NCBI GenBank assembly: GCA_900539605.1 | Contig: UQCS01000033.1 | Coordinates: 1-16,032, forward strand | Direction of reading: 5' to 3' | Length of the DNA stretch: 16,032 bases | From: an uncultured Azospirillum sp. | GTDB taxonomy: Bacteria; Pseudomonadota; Alphaproteobacteria; RF32; CAG-239 | Part shown: positions 7,413 to 14,591 of the stretch, piece by piece | Position numbering within the stretch: the stretch's first letter is position 1 | Layout of the letters: every line of letters starts with the position of its first letter | Notes under the pieces: model-generated | Databases searched by the model: none | What the model was told of the DNA's origin: nothing | The model's input: only the letters and a program-made list of their open reading frames with translations | Made by a program: the position numbers and the translations under genes

Positions 7413-8988
7413 CTTTTTCTTTTCTCCTCATCAGGCCGGTGAGCACGGCCGTCACATCCATGACTTTCATTATTTTAGTCATAATACAAAAAGTTACAAC
7501 TCCAAAAATGCAGAGAATACCGAAAAGAAGCAACTTCAGCCACAAAACAAGCCGCAACCAGCTGCCGAAAACACAGTCCAGGGCTGTACTGCCACCCCAT
7601 AAGACCATTCCCATCACTGCCGAACACAAGACCACTTTTAAAATTATCCTGACCAGCGCCGGCGAAAAACACCAGAAGCCGCGTTTTTTCAATCCGTGAA
7701 CATATTGATAAAAAGAAATGAAAGCCGCAAGCGTGGTCGCCGTCGCAATTCCGACATGACCGAACGGCTTCATCAGCAGCAGCGAAAAGCCGAGGTTGGC
7801 CAACAACACCACCACGCTGTATTTGACCGGAGTTTTGGTATCGCAGCGGGCAAAGAAATTAGGCGTCATCGCCTTGACCATCACATACACCGGCAGCCCG
7901 ATCGCATATGCGACTACCGCCTGCGCCGTCATAGCCGTTTGCAAAGCGCCGAATTTACCGTGTTGGAACAAAATATTGATAATCGGTTCGGCCAGAATAA
8001 TCAGAGCAACTGCAGCAGGAATTGACAAAATCGCCCCGTATTCAATCGCCTTGTCCTGAGTCTGCCGCGCCTGCTCGTCATCACCGGCTTTGAGCTGCCG
8101 CGACAAAACCGGCAGCACCGCCACCCCGATCGCCGCACCCACAACTCCCAACGGAAGCTGCTGCAAACGGTTAGCGTAATAAAGCCATGAAATGGCGCCG
8201 GTACCGACCATCGACACCAGAATCGTGTCCACCATCATATTGATCTGATAAACGCCGGCGCCGAGGATCCCCGGAGCAATCCGTTTGAATAAAACGCGGA
8301 TTTCTTCCGATCGCAACAATGTCAGAATATGGTATTGCGGAACAATTCTAACGCCTTCGCGACGCAAAAACAAATTGAGCCACATGATTTCAAAAACACC
8401 CGCCAGCGTCACACCGCAGGCAATTCGGTAAACCGGGGTATCCATCACCGGCATAAACACCCACACCGATGCAATCATGGTCAGATTGAGGATCACCGGC
8501 GCGGCGGCCGGCGCGGCAAATTTTCCGAACGAATTGAGGATTCCCGACTGAAAAGAAACGATCGACACCAACAACAAAAAAGGAAAAGTGATTCGTGACA
8601 AAAACGCCGCCAGCTCTATTTTGCCGGCATCATCGGCAAACCCCGGCGCCAACACCGTGACCACATAAGGCATCAGCAATTCCATCGTCACCACAAAAAC
8701 GCCGAGACAAAAAACCAACACCGAAATGGCACCGACGGCAAATTTTATCGCTTTTTCACGCCCGTCCTCCACCAGTTTATGAGAAAAAATCGGAACAAAC
8801 GCACTGGTAAACGCTCCTTCGGCAAACAAACTTCGAAACAGGTTCGGCAGCTTAAATGCGACAAAAAAGGCGTCGGAAATCATTCCAGCACCAAGGTAAT
8901 TTGCCAAAATTATATCGCGGAAAAAACCGGTAATCCGACTGATCAAAGTCCAGCCGCCGAATGTGGCAATTGATTTCAGTAAAGACAT
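7405..8988 (-). CDS. murJ: Lipid II flippase MurJ
   Basis: This 527-residue polytopic MOP-superfamily transporter moves lipid II, the peptidoglycan precursor, across the inner membrane. The N-terminus is diagnostic (TLISRITGFFRDIILANYLG), and the charged residues known to be essential in E. coli MurJ are at the same numbers: R18, R24, D39 and R52. R274 in YANRLQQLPLG corresponds to E. coli R270. About 14 membrane helices can be seen, ending in a basic tail (RRKEKDA). The start ATG at 8988 fits the family but has no clear Shine-Dalgarno. It is the first gene of the string murJ-DUF2333-nfuA-bax-gloB and is preceded by a sigma-70-like promoter at 9036-9065. Confidence 0.97.
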   Translation of the reverse strand: MSLLKSIATFGGWTLISRITGFFRDIILANYLGAGMISDAFFVAFKLPNLFRSLFAEGAFTSAFVPIFSHKLVEDGREKAIKFAVGAISVLVFCLGVFVVTMELLMPYVVTVLAPGFADDAGKIELAAFLSRITFPFLLLVSIVSFQSGILNSFGKFAAPAAAPVILNLTMIASVWVFMPVMDTPVYRIACGVTLAGVFEIMWLNLFLRREGVRIVPQYHILTLLRSEEIRVLFKRIAPGILGAGVYQINMMVDTILVSMVGTGAISWLYYANRLQQLPLGVVGAAIGVAVLPVLSRQLKAGDDEQARQTQDKAIEYGAILSIPAAVALIILAEPIINILFQHGKFGALQTAMTAQAVVAYAIGLPVYVMVKAMTPNFFARCDTKTPVKYSVVVLLANLGFSLLLMKPFGHVGIATATTLAAFISFYQYVHGLKKRGFWCFSPALVRIILKVVLCSAVMGMVLWGGSTALDCVFGSWLRLVLWLKLLLFGILCIFGVVTFCIMTKIMKVMDVTAVLTGLMRRKEKDA

Positions 8989-9035
8989 TGCTTGTCAAAC
9001 CCGCTTTTATTATATATAATGCGCTTAATAGCAGC

Positions 9036-9065
9036 ATTATAAGACATTTATAGAAATAAATCCAA
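9036..9065 (-). promoter_or_regulatory. Sigma-70-like promoter of murJ operon
   Basis: On the minus strand TTGGAT (9060-9065) and TATAAT (9036-9041) are 18 nt apart, placing the transcription start about 40 nt before the murJ ATG. A second TATAAT lies nearer the gene but lacks a good -35. The site faces away from the promoter at 9095-9123, so the two form a divergent pair. Confidence 0.6.
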
Positions 9066-9094
9066 TTTGTTTTTCGTTTGTTTACATTTTTTTG

Positions 9095-9123
9095 TTGACA
9101 AAATAGTTAATTATTGAGATAAT
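9095..9123 (+). promoter_or_regulatory. Strong sigma-70 promoter of the orphan gene
   Basis: TTGACA (9095-9100), a 17-nt spacer and GATAAT (9118-9123) differ from the consensus at a single base, and the upstream flank is T-rich. It should start a leader of about 38 nt before the ATG at 9169. It is the best promoter match in the window. Confidence 0.8.
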
Positions 9124-9152
9124 AGACAAAACGAAGGGAAAAACATTATTAT

Positions 9153-9163
9153 ATAAGGAGATA
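9153..9163 (+). promoter_or_regulatory. Strong Shine-Dalgarno of the orphan gene
   Basis: ATAAGGAGATA, with AAGGAG ending 8 nt before the ATG, is identical over 11 nt to the ribosome site of rpsF at 14702-14712. Both genes then begin ATG-CAA-AAA (MQK). This fixes the start of the orphan gene and suggests ribosomal-protein-like translation strength. Confidence 0.75.
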
Positions 9164-9168
9164 ACCCT

Positions 9169-9549
9169 ATGCAAAAATTATTGACCGCCGAGGCAGCACG
9201 CAATGTTTTCAAAAACGGATCTTCCCGTGATTTCTTAAAACACGGGGGAGCTTCGTATATCAGTGCAGCCGGACTTGAACAAACCGATGCTCAACGTTCT
9301 GCAATTGCTAACCTGCTTGCTGCCAAAGGCAACAAATGCTGGAGCGAAATGCTGACTTATTATCCCGAAGGCGAAAAGATGATGAAAAATGCCAACAAAG
9401 AATTGTTGGAAGGAAAATCGATTGCCGGCGCCGAAATGACAAAAGTCGAACCGGATCAGGCCGCAAAAATGATCGCCAAAGCCGAACAGCAAATTGAAAA
9501 TAATAAGCAGGCATTAAAGCTTTCTCAAAAAGATTACCACGCCTATTGA
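9169..9549 (+). CDS. Uncharacterised 126-residue protein, likely highly expressed
   Basis: I do not recognise this protein. It is soluble-looking, without signal peptide or membrane segment, and mostly predicted helical. Residues 1-60 hold a mixed region with FLKHGGASYISAAGL and an Ala-rich helix; residues 61-126 are rich in Glu, Lys and Ala (for example MMKNANKELLEGKSIAGAEM and QAAKMIAKAEQQIENNKQAL), ending KDYHAY. There is a single Cys, C57. It is a stand-alone gene with unusually complete expression signals: a near-consensus promoter, an AAGGAG site and a perfect terminator. This points to an abundant protein, although no function can be named. The coiled-coil-like end could mean oligomerisation. 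A structural, granule-associated or stress protein are only guesses. Confidence 0.85.
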   Translation: MQKLLTAEAARNVFKNGSSRDFLKHGGASYISAAGLEQTDAQRSAIANLLAAKGNKCWSEMLTYYPEGEKMMKNANKELLEGKSIAGAEMTKVEPDQAAKMIAKAEQQIENNKQALKLSQKDYHAY

Positions 9550-9567
9550 TCATCTCCTTATCAAACG

Positions 9568-9603
9568 ACAACTCCGGAAGTTCCCGTTCCGGAGTTGTTT
9601 TTT
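9568..9603 (+). terminator. Terminator of the orphan gene
   Basis: ACAACTCCGGAA pairs perfectly with TTCCGGAGTTGT (12 bp) around a 7-nt loop and runs into six T. It starts 19 nt after the stop codon and is the strongest terminator in the window. Confidence 0.95.
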
Positions 9604-9648
9604 ATGGTTCAAACATAACACGCCCTGCATAAGCAGACAGATGCAGAC
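9604..9648. repeat. Diverged direct repeat, copy A
   Basis: This 45-nt stretch, starting right after the orphan gene's terminator, matches 9742-9786 at 35 of 45 positions without gaps (shared blocks include TTCAAA, ACACG, CCTG and ACAGATGCA). Weaker similarity continues for about 50 nt: both copies have a GCC-rich segment and then ACGT at almost the same distance (58 and 57 nt after ACAGATGCA). Confidence 0.6.
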
Positions 9649-9741
9649 ATTTCGGCCCGGCCGTTGGGACGGCGTAGCCTTCAGGCCGGGCGAACGTCAT
9701 TCCTAACAGTTAATACCGCTTGCGTCGGCGGGCGGAAGTTC

Positions 9742-9786
9742 ATGATTCAAAAATCACACGACCTGTGTGAACGTACAGATGCAAAC
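9742..9786. repeat. Diverged direct repeat, copy B
   Basis: This is the second copy of the unit at 9604-9648, 138 nt further on. It is followed by related sequence up to about 9842. The element may be an old intergenic repeat family or the remains of a small duplicated gene; neither reading frame is convincing. Confidence 0.6.
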
Positions 9787-9831
9787 CCTCGAGTTCAATC
9801 GCCGGACTTTCAAGGCTTTGAGCCGAACGGA

Positions 9832-9874
9832 CGTTTGCAACTCGGACAGAAAAGGACAATGCTCATTGCAAACG
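9832..9874. repeat. Small inverted repeat
   Basis: CGTTTGCAA (9832-9840) and TTGCAAACG (9866-9874) are perfect 9-nt inverted copies separated by 25 nt. The spacing suits a hairpin or a paired protein-binding site. There is no T run behind it, so it is not a terminator. Confidence 0.4.
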
Positions 9875-10088
9875 ATCGCAAAAAAACCGTTACCTTTCGC
9901 CGACAATGAGAACCATACATAAACCAGCCGTAGCCTTTGCCGCAATGATACCGATTTTTAAACTGTCCTTTTTCTCTCTTGATCCGTCTTCACCGGCCAC
10001 CCCGGATAACACCGCATTCCGTTTGTTTCCAAAACGGCACCACATTCCCACCAAACCAATCCCCGTCTGTTTGCAACTTCCGAATCAT

Positions 10089-10120
10089 AAAAGCACCCCC
10101 GAAAACTCCGGGAGTGCTTT
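10089..10120 (-). terminator. Terminator of the lipoprotein-comM-repeat protein operon
   Basis: On the minus strand AAAGCACTCCCGG and CGGGGGTGCTTT form a stem of about 11-12 bp with one mismatch and a short loop ending in TTTT, about 70 nt after the stop at 10194. Confidence 0.75.
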
Positions 10121-10193
10121 CATTAAAAGTCAGGTCGAACCGGCGGCAAAATCCCGAAACGGATTTCCGGCATTACAACCGACGGCCACCAAC

Positions 10194-12530
10194 CTATTTG
10201 CGGTCTTTGGCCTTCATGGCTTCGGGCGCCTTTTGAACCGTGTTTTCAATCAACGGCGCAACCGACTTCTGTCGCCAGGCCTTTTGCGGTTTGGGCTGCA
10301 CTTGCGGGAAAGCTTTGCCACAGATTTCCAACCCCAGACTCTTCATTGCCGTTTCAATCGGCAGGAACAGGTCCGGTCCGTCCGCAACCATACGCGAGGT
10401 ATGAGCCATACCGGTAATACGGCCTTTCTCGTCAATCAGCACACCACCGATAGTCGCACTCTGAACAAAGGTATCGATCACGATTTGCGAGGTTCCGTCA
10501 GCATCATAACGATAACCGCTAACTTTGCCGCCGGTTTCCAGATACCCCTCACCTTCTCCGGCTTCAAAATTAAGCAGGCCGAGAGTCATGAAGTTGTCCT
10601 TATTAACCGCCGGGAGTTGCAGATTGAGAGACAACGGGGTATATTCGGTCGGTTTGTCCAAAACCAGCAAAGCGGTATTTTTCTTCGGATTGATACGGAA
10701 AGCGCGGCCTTTCAGCTTTTTGCCGTTGATTGTCTCAAGAGCATAAGCATTGTTGCTACGATCTACCAAATCGGCGGAAGTCATGACGAACTGTTCCGAA
10801 ACCAGCAATCCTGCACCTTTTTTGCCTTTGGCGTTGGTTACCGAAACCACGGCCGTTCTGACCTTATAAACATTTTCAGGTCCCATGTTGTCATAATCGG
10901 GTTGTTCCATAATGCAAAGACGATCTTTTTCAAACATTGCCGACATATCGTCCGCTTGCGGTTCAACTGCCTCCACTTCATACAGAACCGTCCCGTCGGC
11001 AACGGCACCTGAATTTTCAACCACGACGGCACCGTTATTCATTTCAACAACTTCGCCGTATTCGTTAACTCCGAAACCGGAGGCAGCAACGCCCGAAGTT
11101 TCGATAATCTGACCGTCAACCATTTCGATCGCCGTCACATTGCCGGCTTCGTTGACACCAAAACCGGAAGAAGCCACACCGGAAGTTTCAATAATCTCGG
11201 TTTCGATCACTTCGGCTTGCGGAACACCGATCCAACCTTCGTTCATGCCGTAACCGCCGGAAACGCTGCCGGAATCTTCCAAAATTTTAATTTCTCTGCT
11301 GAACTGGCATTTAACCGGATCCATTTCCCGCTGCAAATCGATCAGAGCGGTACGTTGTCTTTGTAGTTCTTCCGGCGAAACGCGTTGGGCCAGTTGGTCT
11401 TCAAACCCCGGCAGATTGCGCAGATTGTCAACGGCATCGGCAAAAGCACGTTGGATCAAAACCATTTCTCCGTTATATTCACCGTCTTCGACTTCGCCGT
11501 AGCCGACGCTCTTTCCTTTCCACAACACGTTGGTCTTGGTCAGATCCATCAAACGCCAGGTTACCGTCATTTCGGAAGAACCGATTCTCTTGTCGGCTTT
11601 CTTGGCTTCGTCCCAATTATACTCGTCGCAAAGATTCATGTAATAATCGGTAATTTCCGCCGTCAAAACATATTCCGGCAGCGGGCTGTCCTCTCTCAGG
11701 CACAAATCATTCGGTGTTTTGACGATGTTGTAGCAATCGGAAACCATATCATCGAAAATTTCGACAAAGTTCATATCTTTTTCCAAAATGCGTCCTTCGT
11801 TCAGGACGGCGTTTTTGCTGTTGCGACGGCAACCGAAAATACGAAAACGGTATTTGCCGAGCTTACGCGAATAATTGCCGGTGCTCATGCCGTTTTTAAT
11901 GCGAAAATCAACCCATTCCAGTTCTAACGGCGCAAAATCACCGCACTGATGGTGAACGGCATTGTACAAACTGTCGTCAAAAACAACATAATTCTGAATA
12001 TATTTAGGATTCGGTTTTACCGGACGGCAGGCCGGACCGTTACAGGGCGCGCCGCCGAAAATGCTGCCATTCTTATCACAGGTTTTGCAGGGACCGCCGC
12101 CGAAAATACTGCCGTTACGGTTGCAGGTAACGCAGGGGCCGCCGCCAAAAATGCTGCCGTCACGATCTTCTTTGACTTTGCCGTATTCGTCAACCGAGTC
12201 GTCAAACAGCTTTTGCCGCGCCGACATCCGGTATTCTTCCGGGCGCGGGCTCAACGTATAGGCCACCGGGCGCATTTCCTCCAAATTGCCGTCGGGGACA
12301 GCTGCCTGAATACACCCGCCGGGTTTGCGGGTTACGACTGTCTTCACCTGCGGACAGGCACAGTCTTCACCGCTTCCCATCTGAGCGGGACAAGCGCAGT
12401 CATCAACCGGCGCGGCCTGTTGCGGACAATCGTAGCTGCCCGAAGCCGGACACTGAGCGGCGGACGGGAAAGCCCATACGGTCAATGCAGCGGCACAAAG
12501 AGCAATTTTCAAGGTCATTAATTTCTGCAT
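10194..12530 (-). CDS. Exported repeat protein with degenerate trypsin-like domain
   Basis: This 778-residue protein has a signal peptide (residues 1-25, cleaved after SAA), then a Cys-rich stretch (27-73). Three 15-residue GSIFGG units follow (125-169), each with two Cys. A globular part at about 178-385 includes YVLTAEITDYYMNL and an Ala/Asn helix, in the style of periplasmic or lipoprotein secretion-accessory domains. Three to four 29-residue SG/FGVNE repeats come next (418-512). Residues 553-735 look like a chymotrypsin/HtrA fold (GAGLLVSEQFVMTSADLV, NTALLVLD, SATIGGVLID), but the catalytic triad is replaced: His by D587, Asp by N618, Ser by I694. It should be periplasmic or surface-exposed and non-proteolytic, perhaps a binding or scaffold protein. 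The tail (745-778) is basic and Pro/Lys-rich. Start: ATG 12530 behind AGGAGATA, which overlaps the comM stop. I do not recognise the whole protein. Confidence 0.88.
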   Translation of the reverse strand: MQKLMTLKIALCAAALTVWAFPSAAQCPASGSYDCPQQAAPVDDCACPAQMGSGEDCACPQVKTVVTRKPGGCIQAAVPDGNLEEMRPVAYTLSPRPEEYRMSARQKLFDDSVDEYGKVKEDRDGSIFGGGPCVTCNRNGSIFGGGPCKTCDKNGSIFGGAPCNGPACRPVKPNPKYIQNYVVFDDSLYNAVHHQCGDFAPLELEWVDFRIKNGMSTGNYSRKLGKYRFRIFGCRRNSKNAVLNEGRILEKDMNFVEIFDDMVSDCYNIVKTPNDLCLREDSPLPEYVLTAEITDYYMNLCDEYNWDEAKKADKRIGSSEMTVTWRLMDLTKTNVLWKGKSVGYGEVEDGEYNGEMVLIQRAFADAVDNLRNLPGFEDQLAQRVSPEELQRQRTALIDLQREMDPVKCQFSREIKILEDSGSVSGGYGMNEGWIGVPQAEVIETEIIETSGVASSGFGVNEAGNVTAIEMVDGQIIETSGVAASGFGVNEYGEVVEMNNGAVVVENSGAVADGTVLYEVEAVEPQADDMSAMFEKDRLCIMEQPDYDNMGPENVYKVRTAVVSVTNAKGKKGAGLLVSEQFVMTSADLVDRSNNAYALETINGKKLKGRAFRINPKKNTALLVLDKPTEYTPLSLNLQLPAVNKDNFMTLGLLNFEAGEGEGYLETGGKVSGYRYDADGTSQIVIDTFVQSATIGGVLIDEKGRITGMAHTSRMVADGPDLFLPIETAMKSLGLEICGKAFPQVQPKPQKAWRQKSVAPLIENTVQKAPEAMKAKDRK
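10995..11279 (-). repeat. 29-residue SG...FGVNE repeats in the exported protein
   Basis: Residues 418-446, 447-475 and 476-503 share the pattern (I/L)E(T/D)SG-x4-SG(F/Y)G(V/M)NE followed by a variable acidic part. A decayed fourth unit starts at 504 (VENSGAVADG). The repeats link the N-terminal globular part to the trypsin-like domain and look like an extended spacer or stalk. Confidence 0.8.
12024..12158 (-). repeat. Three 45-bp units encoding GSIFGG/PC-x2-C repeats
   Basis: Residues 125-139, 140-154 and 155-169 of the exported protein are tandem copies of GSIFGGGPCxTCxxN; the last is altered to APCNGPACR. The DNA copies share CCGCCGAAAATGCTGCC-like blocks but differ at synonymous sites, so the peptide pattern seems to be kept rather than freshly duplicated. 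The paired Cys would suit disulfides or metal binding in the periplasm. Confidence 0.85.
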
Positions 12531-12543
12531 TATTTTTTATCTC

Positions 12544-14067
12544 CTAGATTTTATAGTCAGGCATTTTCCATCGCAAAGACAGAGCCTCGGCGATGTGTAT
12601 TTTAAGCAATTTTATTTCATTTTGCAAGTCTGCAATTGTTCTTGCTAACCGCAAAGTACGATGATAGGCGCGTGCCGACAGCCGCACTTTATCCGCGTAG
12701 GTCAATAACAGCGCTCTGGCATCATTGTCCAGCGCCGCCGCCTGTTCAAGAAGTTCGCCTTTTAACTGTGCGTTGGTCAACAATTGCGGGCATCCGAAAG
12801 CAACGAAACGCTTTTTCTGAATTTCGCGGGCTGCCAGCACCCTTTTACGAATTTCCGCCGAGCTTTCGCCCGGTGTGGCAGCAGACAGATCCCACGGACT
12901 GACAGCAGGAACTTCAATTTGGATATCAATGCGGTCCAGCAAAGGTCCGGATATTTTGGAACGATATTCTTCGGCACATTTCGGTGCCCGGCTGCACTCG
13001 GCACCGGAAATCCCGAGATTACCGCAACGACACGGATTCATTGCCGCTACCAATTGAAAGCGGGCCGGAAACACCGTATGAGAGTTCACCCGCGAAATCG
13101 AAACGCTGCCGTTTTCCAGCGGTTGGCGCAACGCTTCCAGAGTCGGACGGGCAAATTCCGGCAGTTCGTCAAGAAACAGCACGCCGTTATGCGCCAGAGA
13201 AATTTCGCCCGGACGTGCTTTGCGGCCACCGCCGACCAACGCCGGAGTCGAAGCGCTGTGATGCGGATCGCGAAACGGACGTTCAAAACTGATGCGGCCG
13301 TCTTTAAGTTCACCGGCAATTGAATGAATCATGCTGGTCTCGATTGCCTCTTCGGTTGTCATCGGCGGCAAAATCGACGGCAATCGCGCTGCCAGCATCG
13401 ATTTTCCAGAGCCCGGCGGTCCCACCATAATCAGATTATGAGCTCCGGCCGCCGCAATTTCCATCGCCCTTTTGGCCGATTCCTGTCCTTTGACGTCTCT
13501 CATATCCGGCAAAGCTACCGCATTATCACACCGTTTGGCTTGCGGAAATTCAAGCTGTTCGCTTCCCTGAAAATGATTGATCAACTGCAACAAAGTCTGC
13601 GGCGCCACGATATCGGACAACCCCGCCCATACGGCCTCGCTTCCCTGACTTGCCGGACAAATAATGCCGTAGCCGCGTTTTTTGGCGGCAACCGCTGCCG
13701 GTAACACACCATTGACATTAACCAAAGTTCCGTCAAGACCGAGTTCGCCCAGCACCACATACGGTGCCGTTTTAGCCGGTGCAATCACCCCCATGCCTTC
13801 CAACAGACCGACCGCAAGCGGTAAATCAAAATGAGAACCTTCCTTAACCAAATCGGCCGGTGACAAATTGACGGTAATCCGCTGTGCCGGCAGCTTCAGT
13901 CCCAAGGCGGTAAATGCGGCACGGATGCGCTCGCGGCTTTCGGCCACCGCTTTGTCGGGCAACCCGACAATCGTAAAGGCAGGCATTCCCGACGATATCT
14001 GAACCTGAAGCTCTACATCCAGAATTTCCAACCCGTTAAAAGCGACTGTATTAACCCGGGATAACAT
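12544..14067 (-). CDS. comM: ComM/YifB-family AAA+ ATPase
   Basis: This 507-residue protein is a full-length member of the YifB/ComM family (Mg-chelatase-like AAA+). ComM is a hexameric helicase that extends branch migration during integration of incoming DNA in natural transformation; the family is also widespread in species not known to be transformable. The N-terminal Lon-like fold (about residues 1-165) includes GLPDKAVAESRERIRAA. Walker A is GPPGSGKS at 216-223, Walker B VLFLDE at 296-301, and four Cys in the MNPCRCGN region (C346, C348, C358, C364) form the family's putative zinc site. A C-terminal domain (LSARAYHRTLRLARTIADL) closes it. The start ATG at 14067 lies 3 nt after the lipoprotein stop; 13 nt separate its stop from the exported repeat protein. 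Operon membership with two envelope proteins is unexplained. Confidence 0.95.
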   Translation of the reverse strand: MLSRVNTVAFNGLEILDVELQVQISSGMPAFTIVGLPDKAVAESRERIRAAFTALGLKLPAQRITVNLSPADLVKEGSHFDLPLAVGLLEGMGVIAPAKTAPYVVLGELGLDGTLVNVNGVLPAAVAAKKRGYGIICPASQGSEAVWAGLSDIVAPQTLLQLINHFQGSEQLEFPQAKRCDNAVALPDMRDVKGQESAKRAMEIAAAGAHNLIMVGPPGSGKSMLAARLPSILPPMTTEEAIETSMIHSIAGELKDGRISFERPFRDPHHSASTPALVGGGRKARPGEISLAHNGVLFLDELPEFARPTLEALRQPLENGSVSISRVNSHTVFPARFQLVAAMNPCRCGNLGISGAECSRAPKCAEEYRSKISGPLLDRIDIQIEVPAVSPWDLSAATPGESSAEIRKRVLAAREIQKKRFVAFGCPQLLTNAQLKGELLEQAAALDNDARALLLTYADKVRLSARAYHRTLRLARTIADLQNEIKLLKIHIAEALSLRWKMPDYKI

Positions 14068-14070
14068 TCA

Positions 14071-14415
14071 TTACCACCTCGGCGCTTTTTCGTTTTCTCT
14101 CCAGCGCCGGGTCGGATAAGTATCGGTGGTCAGAAAATCATACTTTGCCGGACGATAGGGAAGATCCTGAACCCGGACGAAACACTCCGCCTCCATGGCG
14201 CGGGCACATTCCTCGGCCGTCACGTCAACGGTATCACGGCAACAAGCGAGTTCCCCGGTGGTTTGATTCTGAAGCAGAATCACCGGTTCCAGATTTTGCG
14301 GCGTCGTTCCGAGCTGAATCACTTTGCCGCCGGCATCTTCTTCCGAAGTTGATGAACAACAGGCCGCCAGCGTCAACAGCGACGCTGCCCCCAATGCGAT
14401 TAATTTTGCCTTCAT
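14071..14415 (-). CDS. Small Cys-rich lipoprotein
   Basis: This 114-residue protein has a lipoprotein signal peptide ending in the lipobox LAAC, with C19 as the lipidated residue. The mature part is short (96 residues) and contains further Cys: C20 beside the anchor, the pair C58-C59, C69 and C77, which could form disulfides in the periplasm. The rest resembles no family I recognise; the C-terminal part is Tyr/Arg/Pro-rich (PYRPAKYDFLTTDTYPTRRW). It is the first gene of an operon with comM and the exported repeat protein. ATG 14415 follows AAGGA and sits 33 nt from the promoter. A role with the Cys-rich exported protein encoded two genes downstream is an attractive but untested idea. Confidence 0.8.
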   Translation of the reverse strand: MKAKLIALGAASLLTLAACCSSTSEEDAGGKVIQLGTTPQNLEPVILLQNQTTGELACCRDTVDVTAEECARAMEAECFVRVQDLPYRPAKYDFLTTDTYPTRRWRENEKAPRW

Positions 14416-14447
14416 ATTTTCATCCTTACTTAAAGACGTTTTTCCTT

Positions 14448-14475
14448 ATAATAGGGCATTTATATTTATTTGCAA
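14448..14475 (-). promoter_or_regulatory. Sigma-70-like promoter of the lipoprotein-comM operon
   Basis: On the minus strand TTGCAA (14470-14475), a 16-nt spacer and TATTAT (14448-14453) lie just before the lipoprotein gene. It is divergent from the rpsF promoter. Confidence 0.6.
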
Positions 14476-14591
14476 TAAATTTTGTTACGACGGCCACAGC
14501 GTCTCCGTATCACCGAAAGTCACGGCAGAGACAGCTTTTCAAACCGATTTTCATACCGTTGCCACTCCCGAAACAATGCTGCAAAAAAAGC

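Larger units (their letters stand above)
9604..10193. other. 590-nt intergenic region without a convincing gene
   Basis: Between the terminator of the orphan gene and the stop of the exported repeat protein there is no open frame with a ribosome site or family-like composition. The region holds the two diverged direct repeats, the inverted repeat at 9832-9874 and, at its right end, the minus-strand terminator at 10089-10120. Frames such as plus 9664-9909 and minus 9754-9945 are open but have no start signals. Decayed coding sequence or an unrecognised RNA cannot be excluded. Confidence 0.6.

Noticed and set aside
9664..9909. Open frame of 81 codons on the plus strand in the gene-free region
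   Set aside because: It has no ribosome site and no family-like composition, and it spans the two repeat copies. It is best explained as a chance frame across repeats.
9754..9945. Open frame of 63 codons on the minus strand
   Set aside because: It overlaps repeat copy B and the inverted repeat and has no start signal or recognisable protein.
9906..11012. Long plus-strand open frame of 368 codons
   Set aside because: Most of it lies antisense to the exported repeat protein, which has a signal peptide, domains and a ribosome site. The plus-strand translation looks like an antisense shadow.
12024..12158. CRISPR-like periodic array
   Set aside because: The 45-bp period is in frame within a coding sequence, with no spacers and no cas genes.
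11385..12521. Long plus-strand frames opposite the repeat protein
   Set aside because: They mirror the codon bias of the minus-strand gene and lack start signals.
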